A stretch of DNA of 53,407 nt, taken from an uncultured Eubacteriales bacterium. GTDB taxonomy: Bacteria > Bacillota > Clostridia > TANB77 > CAG-508. A program made the position numbers and the translations under genes. Shown piece after piece: positions 24,570 through 32,111 of the stretch. The notes under the pieces are model-generated. The model made no database searches, was not told the DNA's origin, and worked only from the letters and a program-made list of their open reading frames with translations. The stretch is taken from contig CAJKVH010000011.1 of assembly GCA_905203305.1 (NCBI GenBank), positions 1 through 53,407 of the forward strand, written 5' to 3'. Every line of letters begins with the position of its first letter. The first letter of the stretch is position 1.

Positions 24570-25286
24570 CTACAAAAATTTTTCAACTTCTTTTTTGCTT
24601 AAATATCTCCATTCTCCAAGTTTTAAAGATTTAACATCTATATTACCTATTTTGCATCTATGTAAAGCTAATACCTTCTTTCCAATTGCTTCACACATTT
24701 TTCTTACTTGTCTATTTTTTCCTTCATGTATCGTTATTTGAATTCTTGATATTTTCTTTTCCTCATCTATTTTTAAAATTTTTACTTTTGCAGGTTTGGT
24801 TATATAATCATCATCTATTAAAACTCCTTTTTTCAAGTTTTCTATTTCTTCTTTTGTTACAATTCCTTTTACTGTTACATTATATGTTTTATCAATTTCG
24901 TGACTTGGATGAGTTAACTTATTAACAAATTCTCCATCATTTGTTAATATTAAGGCTCCCGAAGTATACATGTCTAACCTTCCAACAGGTACAATTCGTT
25001 TGTTTACTTTTACTAAGTCTAAAACCATATCTCTTCCAAATTGTTCTTTAGCTGTTGTTACATAACCTATTGGCTTATTTAATAATATATATACTTTTTC
25101 TTCTTCACTTTTTACTATTTTCCCATTATATTTTACTTCGTCTTTTTTAGGATCAATTTTAGTTCCTAATTCTGTTATTATTTTTCCATTAACCTCTATT
25201 TTTCCATCCAAAATTAATTCTTCACATTTTCTTCTTGATGCAACTCCTGCAGATGCTAAATATTTTTGCAATCTTATTTCTTCCAT
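24570..25286 (-). CDS. rluB: rRNA pseudouridine synthase, RsuA/RluB family
   Basis: 238-residue enzyme that isomerises a specific uridine in 23S (RluB) or 16S (RsuA) rRNA. It has an N-terminal S4 RNA-binding domain (RLQKYLASAGVASRRKCEELILDGKIEVNG). The catalytic motif is VGRLDMYTSGALILTNDG with the essential Asp, followed by KTYNVTVKG and EGKNRQVRKMCEAIG. Low-GC Firmicutes members are usually annotated RluB. It starts directly after the stop of the upstream rluD-like gene, so they are co-translated. Confidence 0.93.
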   Translation of the reverse strand: MEEIRLQKYLASAGVASRRKCEELILDGKIEVNGKIITELGTKIDPKKDEVKYNGKIVKSEEEKVYILLNKPIGYVTTAKEQFGRDMVLDLVKVNKRIVPVGRLDMYTSGALILTNDGEFVNKLTHPSHEIDKTYNVTVKGIVTKEEIENLKKGVLIDDDYITKPAKVKILKIDEEKKISRIQITIHEGKNRQVRKMCEAIGKKVLALHRCKIGNIDVKSLKLGEWRYLSKKEVEKFL

Positions 25287-26201
25287 TTATTTTTCCTCTT
25301 CTAATTCTTTTAATATATTTTTTAAATATTCCGGAATTTTTGCTTCCAAACTTATCTTTTCTTTAGTTATTGGATGCATAAATTCTAATTTCCAAGCATG
25401 AAGACATTGTCCTTTTATACCCCATTCATTTTTTCCATTTGAATACACTTCGTCCCCTATTATTGGATATCCAATATAAGATAAATGTACTCTTATTTGA
25501 TGAGTTCTGCCTGTCTCTAAATTTATTTGTAGCAATGTGTATTTGTTTTTATATCTTCTTAAAACTTTAAAATGTGTAATTGCTTCCTTTCCTTCTTTAT
25601 TTACATCCATCTTTTTTCTATCTTTATTGCTTCTTGAAATTGGCATATTTATTGTTGCTTCATTTTCTTTTATTATCCCTCTTACTAATGCCAAGTATGT
25701 TTTTTTCACTTTATGCTCTTTTAGCTGTTCACTTAAATTTACATGTGCTTTATCATTTTTGGCTACAATTATTGCACCAGATGTATCTTTATCAAGTCTA
25801 TGTACAATTCCTGGTCTTATTTCTCCTCCAATTCCAGAAAGTGAATCTTTACATATTGCCATTACTGCATTAACAAGAGTTCCATCTGGATTGCCATTTG
25901 CAGGATGCACAACCATACCTTTTGGCTTGTTTATTACTATAATATCATCATCTTCATATATTATATCTAATGGAATATCTTGTGCTTTTAAATCGATTTC
26001 TTTTGCCTCTGGTATAGAGATTTCAATTTCATCATTAAGTTTTAATTTATATGAATGTTTCGTTTCTTTTCCATTTATTTTTATATTTTTTTCTTCTATT
26101 AATTTTTGTACCATGCTTCTAGATATATCTTTTTTTATACTTGGTATAAAACTATCTATTCTCTTTCCTACACTTTCTTCATTTATTTTTATTGTTTCCA
26201 T
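25287..26201 (-). CDS. RluA/RluD-family pseudouridine synthase
   Basis: 304 residues: an N-terminal S4 domain (KRIDSFIPSIKKDISRSMVQKLIEEKNIKING), then the catalytic domain with INKPKGMVVHPANGNPDGTLVNAV, the active-site RPGIVHRLDKDTSGAIIVAKND and LETGRTHQIRVHLSYIGYPIIGD. This is the RluD/YlyB type acting on 23S rRNA. Its start overlaps the 3' end of the lspA-like gene by 23 bases. In B. subtilis ylyB also follows lspA, so the gene order is conserved. Confidence 0.95.
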   Translation of the reverse strand: METIKINEESVGKRIDSFIPSIKKDISRSMVQKLIEEKNIKINGKETKHSYKLKLNDEIEISIPEAKEIDLKAQDIPLDIIYEDDDIIVINKPKGMVVHPANGNPDGTLVNAVMAICKDSLSGIGGEIRPGIVHRLDKDTSGAIIVAKNDKAHVNLSEQLKEHKVKKTYLALVRGIIKENEATINMPISRSNKDRKKMDVNKEGKEAITHFKVLRRYKNKYTLLQINLETGRTHQIRVHLSYIGYPIIGDEVYSNGKNEWGIKGQCLHAWKLEFMHPITKEKISLEAKIPEYLKNILKELEEEK

Positions 26202-26632
26202 TTTCTTTCACCCTTTTTCTATCTTTTAATATTTTCATTGTATTTTTTGTTAGAATTGCTGCTAATCCTATCCATGCTATTAAAATATATACATACGCTA
26301 AATTTAAATATATCGATTTTCCTAAATCCATAAAAATAATTACATTTTTATTCCAAATTCTGTCTATTAAATTTCCGAACTCCACCTGCTAAAGCAAAAC
26401 TTAAAACTATTTTTGTATCTTGTTTTATAAAAGCATTTTCGTTGGTTATATATCTTATAATCATTACTATTATAATTAAAGTCATTACTATATAATATCC
26501 GTTGTTTGTAGTATCTATATTTAGATCTATATTCCATCCATTTATTAATGCTATAATCTTTGTTGCTTGATCTAAAAAAAGCATAACTATAAAAAGTATT
26601 ATTATCAATTTATAACTCTTTTTTTCCTTCAT
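26179..26632 (-). CDS. LspA (signal peptidase II)-like protein, requiring a +1 frameshift at CGG
   Basis: The membrane-protein reading frame is split. Frame 1 (26632-26348) has LFLDQATKIIALI, two further membrane helices and SFALAGGV, then CGG and a missense tail. Frame 2 resumes with GNLIDRIWNKNVIIFMDLG..., matching the LspA motif GNxIDR. Skipping the C at 26377 joins them into 150 residues, the normal LspA length, ending in the overlap with the rluD-like gene as in other Firmicutes. However, both catalytic aspartates expected in LspA (VDF and NxAD) are absent (VIIF, NLAY), so it may be an inactive paralogue. Confidence 0.75.
26375..26377 (-). other. +1 frameshift site at a CGG codon (lspA-like)
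   Basis: Codon 86 of the first frame is CGG (context GTT CGG AAA). Omitting the C gives GTT-GGA-AAT and the family motif GNLIDR. Confidence 0.8.
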
Positions 26633-26704
26633 TTGCCTTTCTCCTTTTTTATTTTTGCTTCCAATATTTTACTATAAATTTGCCAAAATATCAACTAATA
26701 GCTG

Positions 26705-26733
26705 TTTACATTATGTATTCTTTGTGATATAAT
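26705..26733 (+). promoter_or_regulatory. Promoter of the DUF4364 gene
   Basis: TTTACA, 17-base spacer, TATAAT on the plus strand, 32 bases upstream of the ATG. Confidence 0.7.
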
Positions 26734-26764
26734 GCCTTTAAATTTAATGTAAGGAGTAACAATT

Positions 26765-27316
26765 ATGAACGATAATATGAATAAAAGTTTGGCACAAGAT
26801 AAAGTTTTGATATTATATGTTCTAAATAATGTTAAAAATGATGTAACAGAAAGTGATTTATTTAAATTAATCTCTCCTGTAAACAATATTAACTATTTTT
26901 ATTTTAAACAACTATTAGCTGACCTTGTTGAATCTAAACTTGTTCAAACTTACACTAAAGACGAAGAAAATAGTGATAAACAATTGCTTTATAAACTAAC
27001 ATTTGATGGTCAAAATTCTTTGGCTTTAACTATAGATGTTTTACCAGGATTACTAAAATTAAAAATAGATAATGTTTTAAAAAACGAATTTAACAATATA
27101 ATTAGCGAAGATTCTATTGTAACAGAATATATTCCAGAAAATGAACATTCTTACACAGTAAAGTGTAAAATTGTTGAAAACAATAAAACAATCTTTGAAA
27201 TTAGAACTTTTGCTGGATCAAACGAACATGCAAAACTTATTTCTGATAACTGGAAAGAAAATGCTTCAGTTCTTTATCCTAAAATTTTAGAACTGATTAC
27301 TGGAAAAGTTGATTAA
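26765..27316 (+). CDS. DUF4364 family protein
   Basis: 183 residues matching the clostridial DUF4364 pattern: an N-terminal winged-helix-like part (LAQDKVLILYVLNNVKNDVTESDLFKLI..., YFKQLLADLVESKLV, YKLTFDGQNSLALTIDVLPGLLKLKID) and a C-terminal beta-rich part. It is presumably a DNA-binding regulator; function unknown. It has its own promoter and a ribosome binding site (AAGGAG) and is followed after 60 bases by the tRNA-Met gene. Confidence 0.8.
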   Translation: MNDNMNKSLAQDKVLILYVLNNVKNDVTESDLFKLISPVNNINYFYFKQLLADLVESKLVQTYTKDEENSDKQLLYKLTFDGQNSLALTIDVLPGLLKLKIDNVLKNEFNNIISEDSIVTEYIPENEHSYTVKCKIVENNKTIFEIRTFAGSNEHAKLISDNWKENASVLYPKILELITGKVD

Positions 27317-27330
27317 TATTAAAAAAACTC

Positions 27331-27359
27331 TTGACAAAACAAAAAAAACTGAGTATAAT
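27331..27359 (+). promoter_or_regulatory. Consensus promoter of tRNA-Met
   Basis: Exact TTGACA-17-TATAAT, ending 20 bases before the tRNA. This is the strongest sigma-A match I saw in the window. Confidence 0.9.
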
Positions 27360-27378
27360 AATACCGTTATAACGACAT

Positions 27379-27455
27379 GGCGAAGTAGCTCAGTTGGCTA
27401 GAGCACGCGGTTCATACCCGCGGTGTCGAGAGTTCGAATCTCCCCTTCGCTACCA
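27379..27455 (+). tRNA. tRNA-Met (anticodon CAT, elongator type)
   Basis: Acceptor GGCGAAG / CTTCGCT, anticodon stem CGCGG / CCGCG with loop TTCATAC, discriminator A, encoded CCA. There are no initiator-type consecutive GGG/CCC pairs next to the loop, and the sequence resembles elongator Met rather than lysidine-modified Ile. Confidence 0.92.
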
Positions 27456-27462
27456 ATCTTTA

Positions 27463-27497
27463 AACAACAAATATTTTAATATTTGTTGTTTTTTGTT
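27463..27497 (+). terminator. Terminator of tRNA-Met
   Basis: AACAACAAATATT / AATATTTGTTGTT stem with a short loop and a T-run. Confidence 0.85.
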
Positions 27498-27507
27498 TTT
27501 TGTTTTA

Positions 27508-27533
27508 AAAAATACCCTGCAAAACAGCAGGGC
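27508..27533 (-). terminator. Terminator of the small basic-protein gene
   Basis: CCCTGC / GCAGGG arms followed by TATTTTTT on the minus strand, 12 bases past the stop at 27545. Confidence 0.8.
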
Positions 27534-27544
27534 TTTTTGAGGTA

Positions 27545-27679
27545 CTAATAACCGAAAGTGCCTCTCCTTTTGGAGCCTCTCTTCAGGCTACTTTTCGGAT
27601 TGGCGGTTGGTCTCATTTCCGAGTTTCTGTTCTTCCGATTGTTATTGAACAATGTCATTACTTTTTTGCTTCTTTTCAT
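27545..27679 (-). CDS. Small basic protein (44 aa)
   Basis: A 44-residue ORF, MKRSKKVMTLFNNN... ending KRRGTFGY, about one third Lys/Arg; not recognised. The ATG follows AAGGAGG with good spacing. A promoter (TTGAAA-17-TACAAT, 27714-27742) and a terminator flank it, so it is a complete transcription unit. It is GC-richer than its neighbours. Codon 15 is an in-frame CGG (27635-27637). If CGG triggers +1 shifting, the product would instead end after about nine more residues. Confidence 0.55.
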   Translation of the reverse strand: MKRSKKVMTLFNNNRKNRNSEMRPTANPKSSLKRGSKRRGTFGY

Positions 27680-27713
27680 AATTCTATACCTCCTTGAGTT
27701 AATGACATCTTCT

Positions 27714-27742
27714 ATTGTACCACATATTTTTTATTATTTCAA
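27714..27742 (-). promoter_or_regulatory. Promoter of the small basic-protein gene
   Basis: TTGAAA, 17-base spacer, TACAAT preceded by TGG on the minus strand. Confidence 0.6.
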
Positions 27743-27823
27743 CTTATAAAAATATTTAGTAACTTCACAATTTTCCAGACACAATGACTCTTGTTAATAA
27801 TATTTCCATAATAAAATTTTCTC

Positions 27824-28937
27824 CTAATATTCTTTAAATCCTCTTTTGGTTATAGATGCAATTTGTTTCATTTTTCCTTGTATTTCACCAGGATAAATTT
27901 TTAATATATCTTGAACCGTTTCTGAAATTGGAGCATCTCCATCAGCTGTTCCTCTTATTTTAATATCTACATCAATATTTAATATTTGTCCATCTTTAAA
28001 ACTATTATCGCCAATTTTTATATCATCTTTACTAATTTTTATATTTGCATTTTTATTTGGAACTTTTTGCCCCAATCCATGAGGACTTAATGTAAAATTC
28101 ATATTATCATGCTTAAATCTATTTTTTTTACTTTTTAAAGGATTTACAAAATAAATATCTTCTCCTGGTGCGGTAAGCAAAGCATACATTCCTTCTTTCC
28201 AATGACAACCTATACAAATAGAATGTTCTGTAGGCATTCCATAATGCCCGTATATTTATTATTTTTTTGTCAATTAATCCATCAAATGTAGTTTCTATGA
28301 AATATTCATTTCTTTTTTCATTAAATTCTTCTAAAAAGTGTGATATATTCCAAAATTTTTCTGCATATTCTCCATCTAAATATCTTAAATATCTGCCTGT
28401 TTCATGGTCTGTATAAGTCTTAATAGCATTATAATACCAGTTGTTTTTTTCTGGGAACAAACCTTCTTCCATATTTCCTTCTTTATATTCTGCTGCTGAT
28501 GCATGAACTACAATATAATAACCTTCTTCTAATTTATGTTTTCCATCACAATAACATAAAGTACAAAAGTGATTACCTCTGTTATAATTCCAATCATAAG
28601 TGTTATCATTATTAAAAGTTGTTTCTATTCTATTTTTAAATTCTTCTGGTGTAATTTTCTTCTTTAATTTATATGCACAAACTCCACATACATTAACTGT
28701 AGCATCAATTGGAACAAATGGTACATCGCAATCCCAGGTTATACACGTTCCAACAAAAAATCCTCCCATCATTCTTACAGCATCTATTGATAATCCTAAA
28801 TCAGACATAGCATAGATTTTTGCATCTTTTTTACAGTTTGATAATTGACTAGTTACATCCGATATCATTTTTTCAGTAGTTCCTAAAAATTCTAATATTT
28901 TCATTTGTGTTTCATCATTAAATGTTAAATTAACCAT
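27824..28937 (-). CDS. Divergent RtcB-like protein, requiring a +1 frameshift at CGG
   Basis: Two frames join by skipping the C at 28250, giving 370 residues. The order of motifs follows RtcB RNA ligases (3'-phosphate/5'-OH RNA joining, Mn and GTP dependent). IYAMSDLGLS is like VMPDVHxG. NVCGVCAYKL has the metal Cys of DIGCGM. NRGNHFCTL is GNHF. YIVVHASAAEY is like IHSGSR. NI-G-HYGMPTEH supplies the His of AHN. TAPGEDIYFVNPL and SPHGLGQ correspond to the guanylated-His HGAGR. The metal ligands and active-site His appear kept although overall similarity is low. The shift lies just before the HYG ligand, so frame 1 alone would lack the catalytic C-terminus. A LysR gene lies upstream. Confidence 0.6.
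28248..28250 (-). other. +1 frameshift site at a CGG codon (rtcB-like)
   Basis: Codon 230 of the first frame is CGG (context ATA CGG GCA). Omitting the C gives ATA-GGG-CAT (INIGHYG). This is the only one of the five sites with CGGG rather than CGGA. Confidence 0.75.
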
Positions 28938-28978
28938 ACTAAAACCTTCCTATAATAAATTTGACTATTGTCATCCTA

Positions 28979-29007
28979 ATTATAAAATAGTTTCAGTATT
29001 ATGTAAA
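28979..29007 (-). promoter_or_regulatory. Promoter of the RtcB-like gene
   Basis: TTTACA, 17-base spacer, perfect TATAAT on the minus strand, in the gap between the LysR gene and its downstream neighbour. Confidence 0.7.
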
Positions 29008-29039
29008 ATACATATTTGTTTTTCAAATATAACTTTTAG

Positions 29040-29918
29040 TTATATTTTGCAATTACTTTTTAAAATTTCAATTAAATTATTTAATTCTTTAAATTTATTA
29101 TTAACATTATAATATATTCCATATTCAGCTGGAGCAAGTAAAAAGCCTACGTCTAGTTCATTTAATTCATTATTTTCTAATTTATCTTCTATATATTCTT
29201 TTGTAACAACGGCTATTATATCTCTAAATTTTAATAATTCCATAATTCCAGGAAAGTCAACATTAGATATATTTATTTCATCATCCTCTTTATATTCAAG
29301 TGCTTTCACCAAGCTTCTATACGCACTAGAGAATTTTTTTAATGTATAAATTGTTATCTCTCTTAAATCCCTTTTAGAAAGTTTTTTATTCAAATATTGA
29401 GAATTGCTATTTACAATAAATACATCATGTAAATCTCCTATTCTTATAAATTTAATTTTATTTGTATCATATAATTCATCACTATATTTCTTAGAAAAAG
29501 CAAGATCAATTTCTTGTTTTTCTAATGCTAAAAACATATTTTTAGCATTTAACCTATGTATATTAATAATATTGTTATTATTTTTTTCATAAAATTTTGA
29601 AACTCCATTGTTATATATTCTATCTGGCATATTTACATGCACACCTAATTTTATGTCTTTATGTGTGTTAAATATTGAATCCGTTTTTGAAAGAAATTCT
29701 ATCGAATCCTTTATTTGTAAATATAATTTTTTACCATTTTTATTAAGTATCATTCCATATTTACTTCTTTTAAATAATTCTACCTTTAATTCATTCTCTA
29801 AATTTTTAATATGTTTTGTTACAGCAGGTTGTGAAATATGTAACATTTCACTTGCTTTCGTTAAATTTTCTTCATCGGCTACAATTTTGAATATTCTATA
29901 TAGTTCTAAATTTATCAT
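29040..29918 (-). CDS. LysR-family transcriptional regulator
   Basis: 292 residues: an N-terminal winged helix-turn-helix (EENLTKASEMLHISQPAVTKHIKNLENELKVELFKRSKYGM, residues ~15-56) followed by a periplasmic-binding-like effector domain. LysR proteins act as tetramers, normally on a nearby promoter with a small effector. It is transcribed in the same direction as the RtcB-like gene 100 bases downstream, which has its own promoter and is a plausible target. Effector unknown. Confidence 0.92.
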   Translation of the reverse strand: MINLELYRIFKIVADEENLTKASEMLHISQPAVTKHIKNLENELKVELFKRSKYGMILNKNGKKLYLQIKDSIEFLSKTDSIFNTHKDIKLGVHVNMPDRIYNNGVSKFYEKNNNNIINIHRLNAKNMFLALEKQEIDLAFSKKYSDELYDTNKIKFIRIGDLHDVFIVNSNSQYLNKKLSKRDLREITIYTLKKFSSAYRSLVKALEYKEDDEINISNVDFPGIMELLKFRDIIAVVTKEYIEDKLENNELNELDVGFLLAPAEYGIYYNVNNKFKELNNLIEILKSNCKI

Positions 29919-29960
29919 ATAATCAACTCTTCTTTCTTTATCATTGCTTTATTAATCTAG

Positions 29961-30011
29961 AAAAATAAATCTGCAAATGTTCCTTTAAATACTTTAACAT
30001 TCGCAGATGTT
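29961..30011 (-). terminator. Terminator of tRNA-Gln(CTG)
   Basis: Imperfect stem ATCTGCGAATGTT / AACATTTGCAGAT followed by TTATTTTTC on the minus strand, just past the tRNA. Confidence 0.7.
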
Positions 30012-30018
30012 TAATTTT

Positions 30019-30093
30019 TGGCTGGGGTACTGTGATTCGAACACAGGAATGTCGGAGTCAGAGTCCGATGCCTTACCGCTTGGCGATACCCCA
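30019..30093 (-). tRNA. tRNA-Gln (anticodon CTG)
   Basis: Acceptor TGGGGTA / TACCCCA, anticodon stem TCGGA / TCCGA with seven-base loop CTCTGAC, discriminator G, encoded CCA. It is closely related to the tRNA-Gln(TTG) at 21.3 kb and provides a dedicated reader for the rare CAG codon. Confidence 0.93.
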
Positions 30094-30117
30094 ATATAAA
30101 ATCAATTAAATTATACA

Positions 30118-30148
30118 AAAAAAAAATCCTTTTTGCAAGGATTTTTTA
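30118..30148 (-). terminator. Terminator beyond the sleB-proximal repeats
   Basis: AAAAAATCCTT / AAGGATTTTTT perfect stem with a short loop, T-run on both strands. It would end sleB transcription after the tandem repeats. Confidence 0.75.
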
Positions 30149-30176
30149 CTATTATAAACTTATTTTCCCCTAAAAA

Positions 30177-30262
30177 CTCCGTCCCCAAATGGGAATTTCC
30201 CCGAAAATCTCCGTCCCCAAATGGGAATTTCCCCGAAAATCTCCGTCCCCAAATGGGAATTT
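30177..30262 (-). repeat. Tandem 32-bp REP-like repeats (2.7 copies)
   Basis: Two perfect copies (30177-30208, 30209-30240) and a 22-base partial copy (30241-30262) of a unit starting CTCCGTCCCCAAATGGGAAT and ending TTTCCCCGAAAAT. The partial copy abuts the sleB stop codon. The core matches the palindromes at 23.5 and 40.9 kb. Confidence 0.9.
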
Positions 30263-30962
30263 ATTTGCAAAATCTATGTTTTCCAATTTTAATTGTAAGC
30301 GGTCTTGACCAAATCCATTTGTTTGTCGCAGTAGATGGATTAAAATAATAAATTGCCCCATACGAAGGGTCCCATCCATTTAATGCATCTTGTGCTGCTT
30401 TTTTTGCAGTACTATCTGGTGTCATATTTATTTGTCCATCAGAAACTGCATCAAATGCTCCTGATTGATAAATTACTCCTGAAATTGTATTTGGAAATGA
30501 ACTACTTTTGACCCTATTCATAATTACCGCTCCTACTGCTACTTGTCCAACATAAGGTTCTCCTCTTGCCTCTCCATATATTACTCTTGCAAGTAAATTT
30601 ACATTATTAGAATTACTGTTATTTGAACTTCCTGAGCTTGAATTTCCAGATGAATTCATTATCCCCATTGCTTTTAATGTTTTATCTCCTGCTATTCCGT
30701 CAACAGTTAAGCCATTTTTCTTTTGAAAAGATTTTACAGCAGATAATGTTTGACTTCCATAAATCCCATCAACTGAACCTTTATAATATCCCCATCTTTT
30801 TAGCTTTTCTTGTATTTGTTTAACTTCATTTCCTCTTGACCCATATTTAGATAATGCTTCAACTTGATTATATTTAGAAAATCCAAATATTCCAACTATT
30901 ATACTTAATCCAAGAACAAAAGCAAAAACAGCTATTCTATGATTTATAATTTTTTTCATCAT
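30261..30962 (-). CDS. sleB: SleB-like spore cortex hydrolase
   Basis: 233 residues: an N-terminal membrane/signal segment (~residues 8-28), a peptidoglycan-binding domain (SRGNEVKQIQEKLKRWGYYKGSVDGIYGSQTLSAVKSFQKKNGLTVDGIAG), a Ser/Asn linker, and a hydrolase_2 domain (LLARVIYGEARGEPYVGQVAVGAVIMNRV, with the expected catalytic Glu). SleB lyses cortex peptidoglycan at muramic-delta-lactam residues during germination. A ypeB partner is not adjacent. The start follows AGAGGGT. Confidence 0.92.
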   Translation of the reverse strand: MMKKIINHRIAVFAFVLGLSIIVGIFGFSKYNQVEALSKYGSRGNEVKQIQEKLKRWGYYKGSVDGIYGSQTLSAVKSFQKKNGLTVDGIAGDKTLKAMGIMNSSGNSSSGSSNNSNSNNVNLLARVIYGEARGEPYVGQVAVGAVIMNRVKSSSFPNTISGVIYQSGAFDAVSDGQINMTPDSTAKKAAQDALNGWDPSYGAIYYFNPSTATNKWIWSRPLTIKIGKHRFCK

Positions 30963-31021
30963 ATTATTTACCCTCTTTTATATTTTTTATTATTTTTATC
31001 TAAAAAAGGATTTTTTATACA

Positions 31022-31056
31022 TAAAAAAATAATCATTTATAAAATGACTATTTTTC
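31022..31056 (-). terminator. Terminator of holA
   Basis: ATAGTCATTT / AATGATTAT stem followed by a T-run on the minus strand, just after the stop at 31061. Confidence 0.7.
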
Positions 31057-31060
31057 TATA

Positions 31061-32111
31061 TTAACAATATGCACATAATATCGATTCAAAGCCGACATCT
31101 AAATCTATAAGTCCAATTTTATATTTGTAATCTAGATCGCATAATTCTTTTAAAATTCTTCTTATTTCACTTGTTTTAAAATATCCTGCTTGCATTTTAT
31201 ATTTGTTCACTAAAAATGTTTGGTTAGGTTTTAAGTCTAATGCATAAATAATATCTTTATTATTTTTTAATGCTAATTTTACTAAATATAGTTTTTTAAA
31301 GTGATTATATAAAGTAATTAATATTTTTTGTACAGGTTCTTTTGCTAATATTAAGTTTCTTAAAACCTCTATCGCAACTTTTGTATTTTTCTTTCCTAAA
31401 CTATCTGTTAAGTCAAAAATTATACTTTCAATTTTTTTAATAGATAAATTATCTATATCATCTTTTGTAATTGTTCCTCCGCTTCCTTCATATTCAATAA
31501 GCTTTCTTATTTCATTAATTAAGTCTTGCATATCAGTTCCACAACATTCTATAAAATATGCAAGTGTTGGATTATCAATATTCACTTTATAAGCATTTGT
31601 TATAGCTTTTATCCTTGCTTGAATTTGAGCAGGCTTTTGATATTCGAAATTACATGTTATACCATTTTTATTTATAAAATCAAATAAATCATTTTTGGTG
31701 TCTGCTTCCTCTTCAATAAACACAAGAATATTGGAGTCTTTTATATATCTAAAATTTTCTTTTAAATACTCTAAGATTTTATTTTTTATACTTTGGTCGT
31801 CCTTTTTTGTTTTTTTCTTTCCTTCTTTTTTGAATAATCCTGTATTTTTTGCAATTATAAGTTTTCTTTCAAATCCAAAACATGGAGTTTCTAAATCTGA
31901 AATTATTTCTCCGAAGGTTTGTATCATCAATCGTAATATAATTAATTCCTTTTAAACATTCGCCAAATAAATTTTTAATTTTCTTTAGCGAGTTTTCTAG
32001 CAAAAATTTTTCTTCTCCATATAATAAATATAAAGAATTTAGATTTTCATTTTTTAAATCTTTTTCAAGTTCTTCAACTTTCAAATTAATCACTCTTTCA
32101 TATCTTTTCAA
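31061..32111 (-). CDS. holA: DNA polymerase III subunit delta, requiring a +1 frameshift at CGG
   Basis: Clamp-loader delta subunit that opens the beta clamp; normally essential. Frame 1 (from 32111) has the HolA N-terminus NSLYLLYGEEKFLLENSLKKIK and NYITIDDTNL, then CGG and a missense tail. Frame 2 continues GEIISDLETPCFGFERKLIIAKN, as in the family (beta-clamp interaction region), through domain III. Skipping the C at 31913 gives 349 residues, the usual length (~340). The start may be the ATG at 32111 or a TTG at 32084 with GAAAGAGTG ahead. It overlaps the debranching-enzyme gene end by 14 bases (ATG start). Confidence 0.9.
31911..31913 (-). other. +1 frameshift site at a CGG codon (holA)
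   Basis: Codon 67 of the first frame (ATG start) is CGG (context CTT CGG AGA). Omitting the C gives CTT-GGA-GAA and rejoins the delta-subunit frame. Confidence 0.85.

Noticed and set aside
26179..26385. Separate 68-aa membrane protein gene
   Set aside because: It is the C-terminal half of the LspA-like protein after the CGG shift; it has no convincing ribosome binding site of its own.
27558..27749. Hydrophobic plus-strand ORF
   Set aside because: No ribosome binding site; it is the reverse-strand shadow of the 44-aa basic protein gene, which has promoter, ribosome binding site and terminator.
30019..30093. tRNA-Gln(CTG) as the reader of CGG
   Set aside because: Its anticodon CTG pairs with CAG, its loop has the normal seven bases, and it cannot explain CGG decoding.
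30177..30262. Possible mini CRISPR array
   Set aside because: The 32-bp units are directly adjacent with no unique spacers, and no cas genes are present.
31869..31930. A prfB-like programmed frameshift (Shine-Dalgarno plus CTT TGA) in holA
   Set aside because: There is no stop codon at the shift and no stimulatory Shine-Dalgarno just upstream; the only shared feature with the other four sites is CGG.
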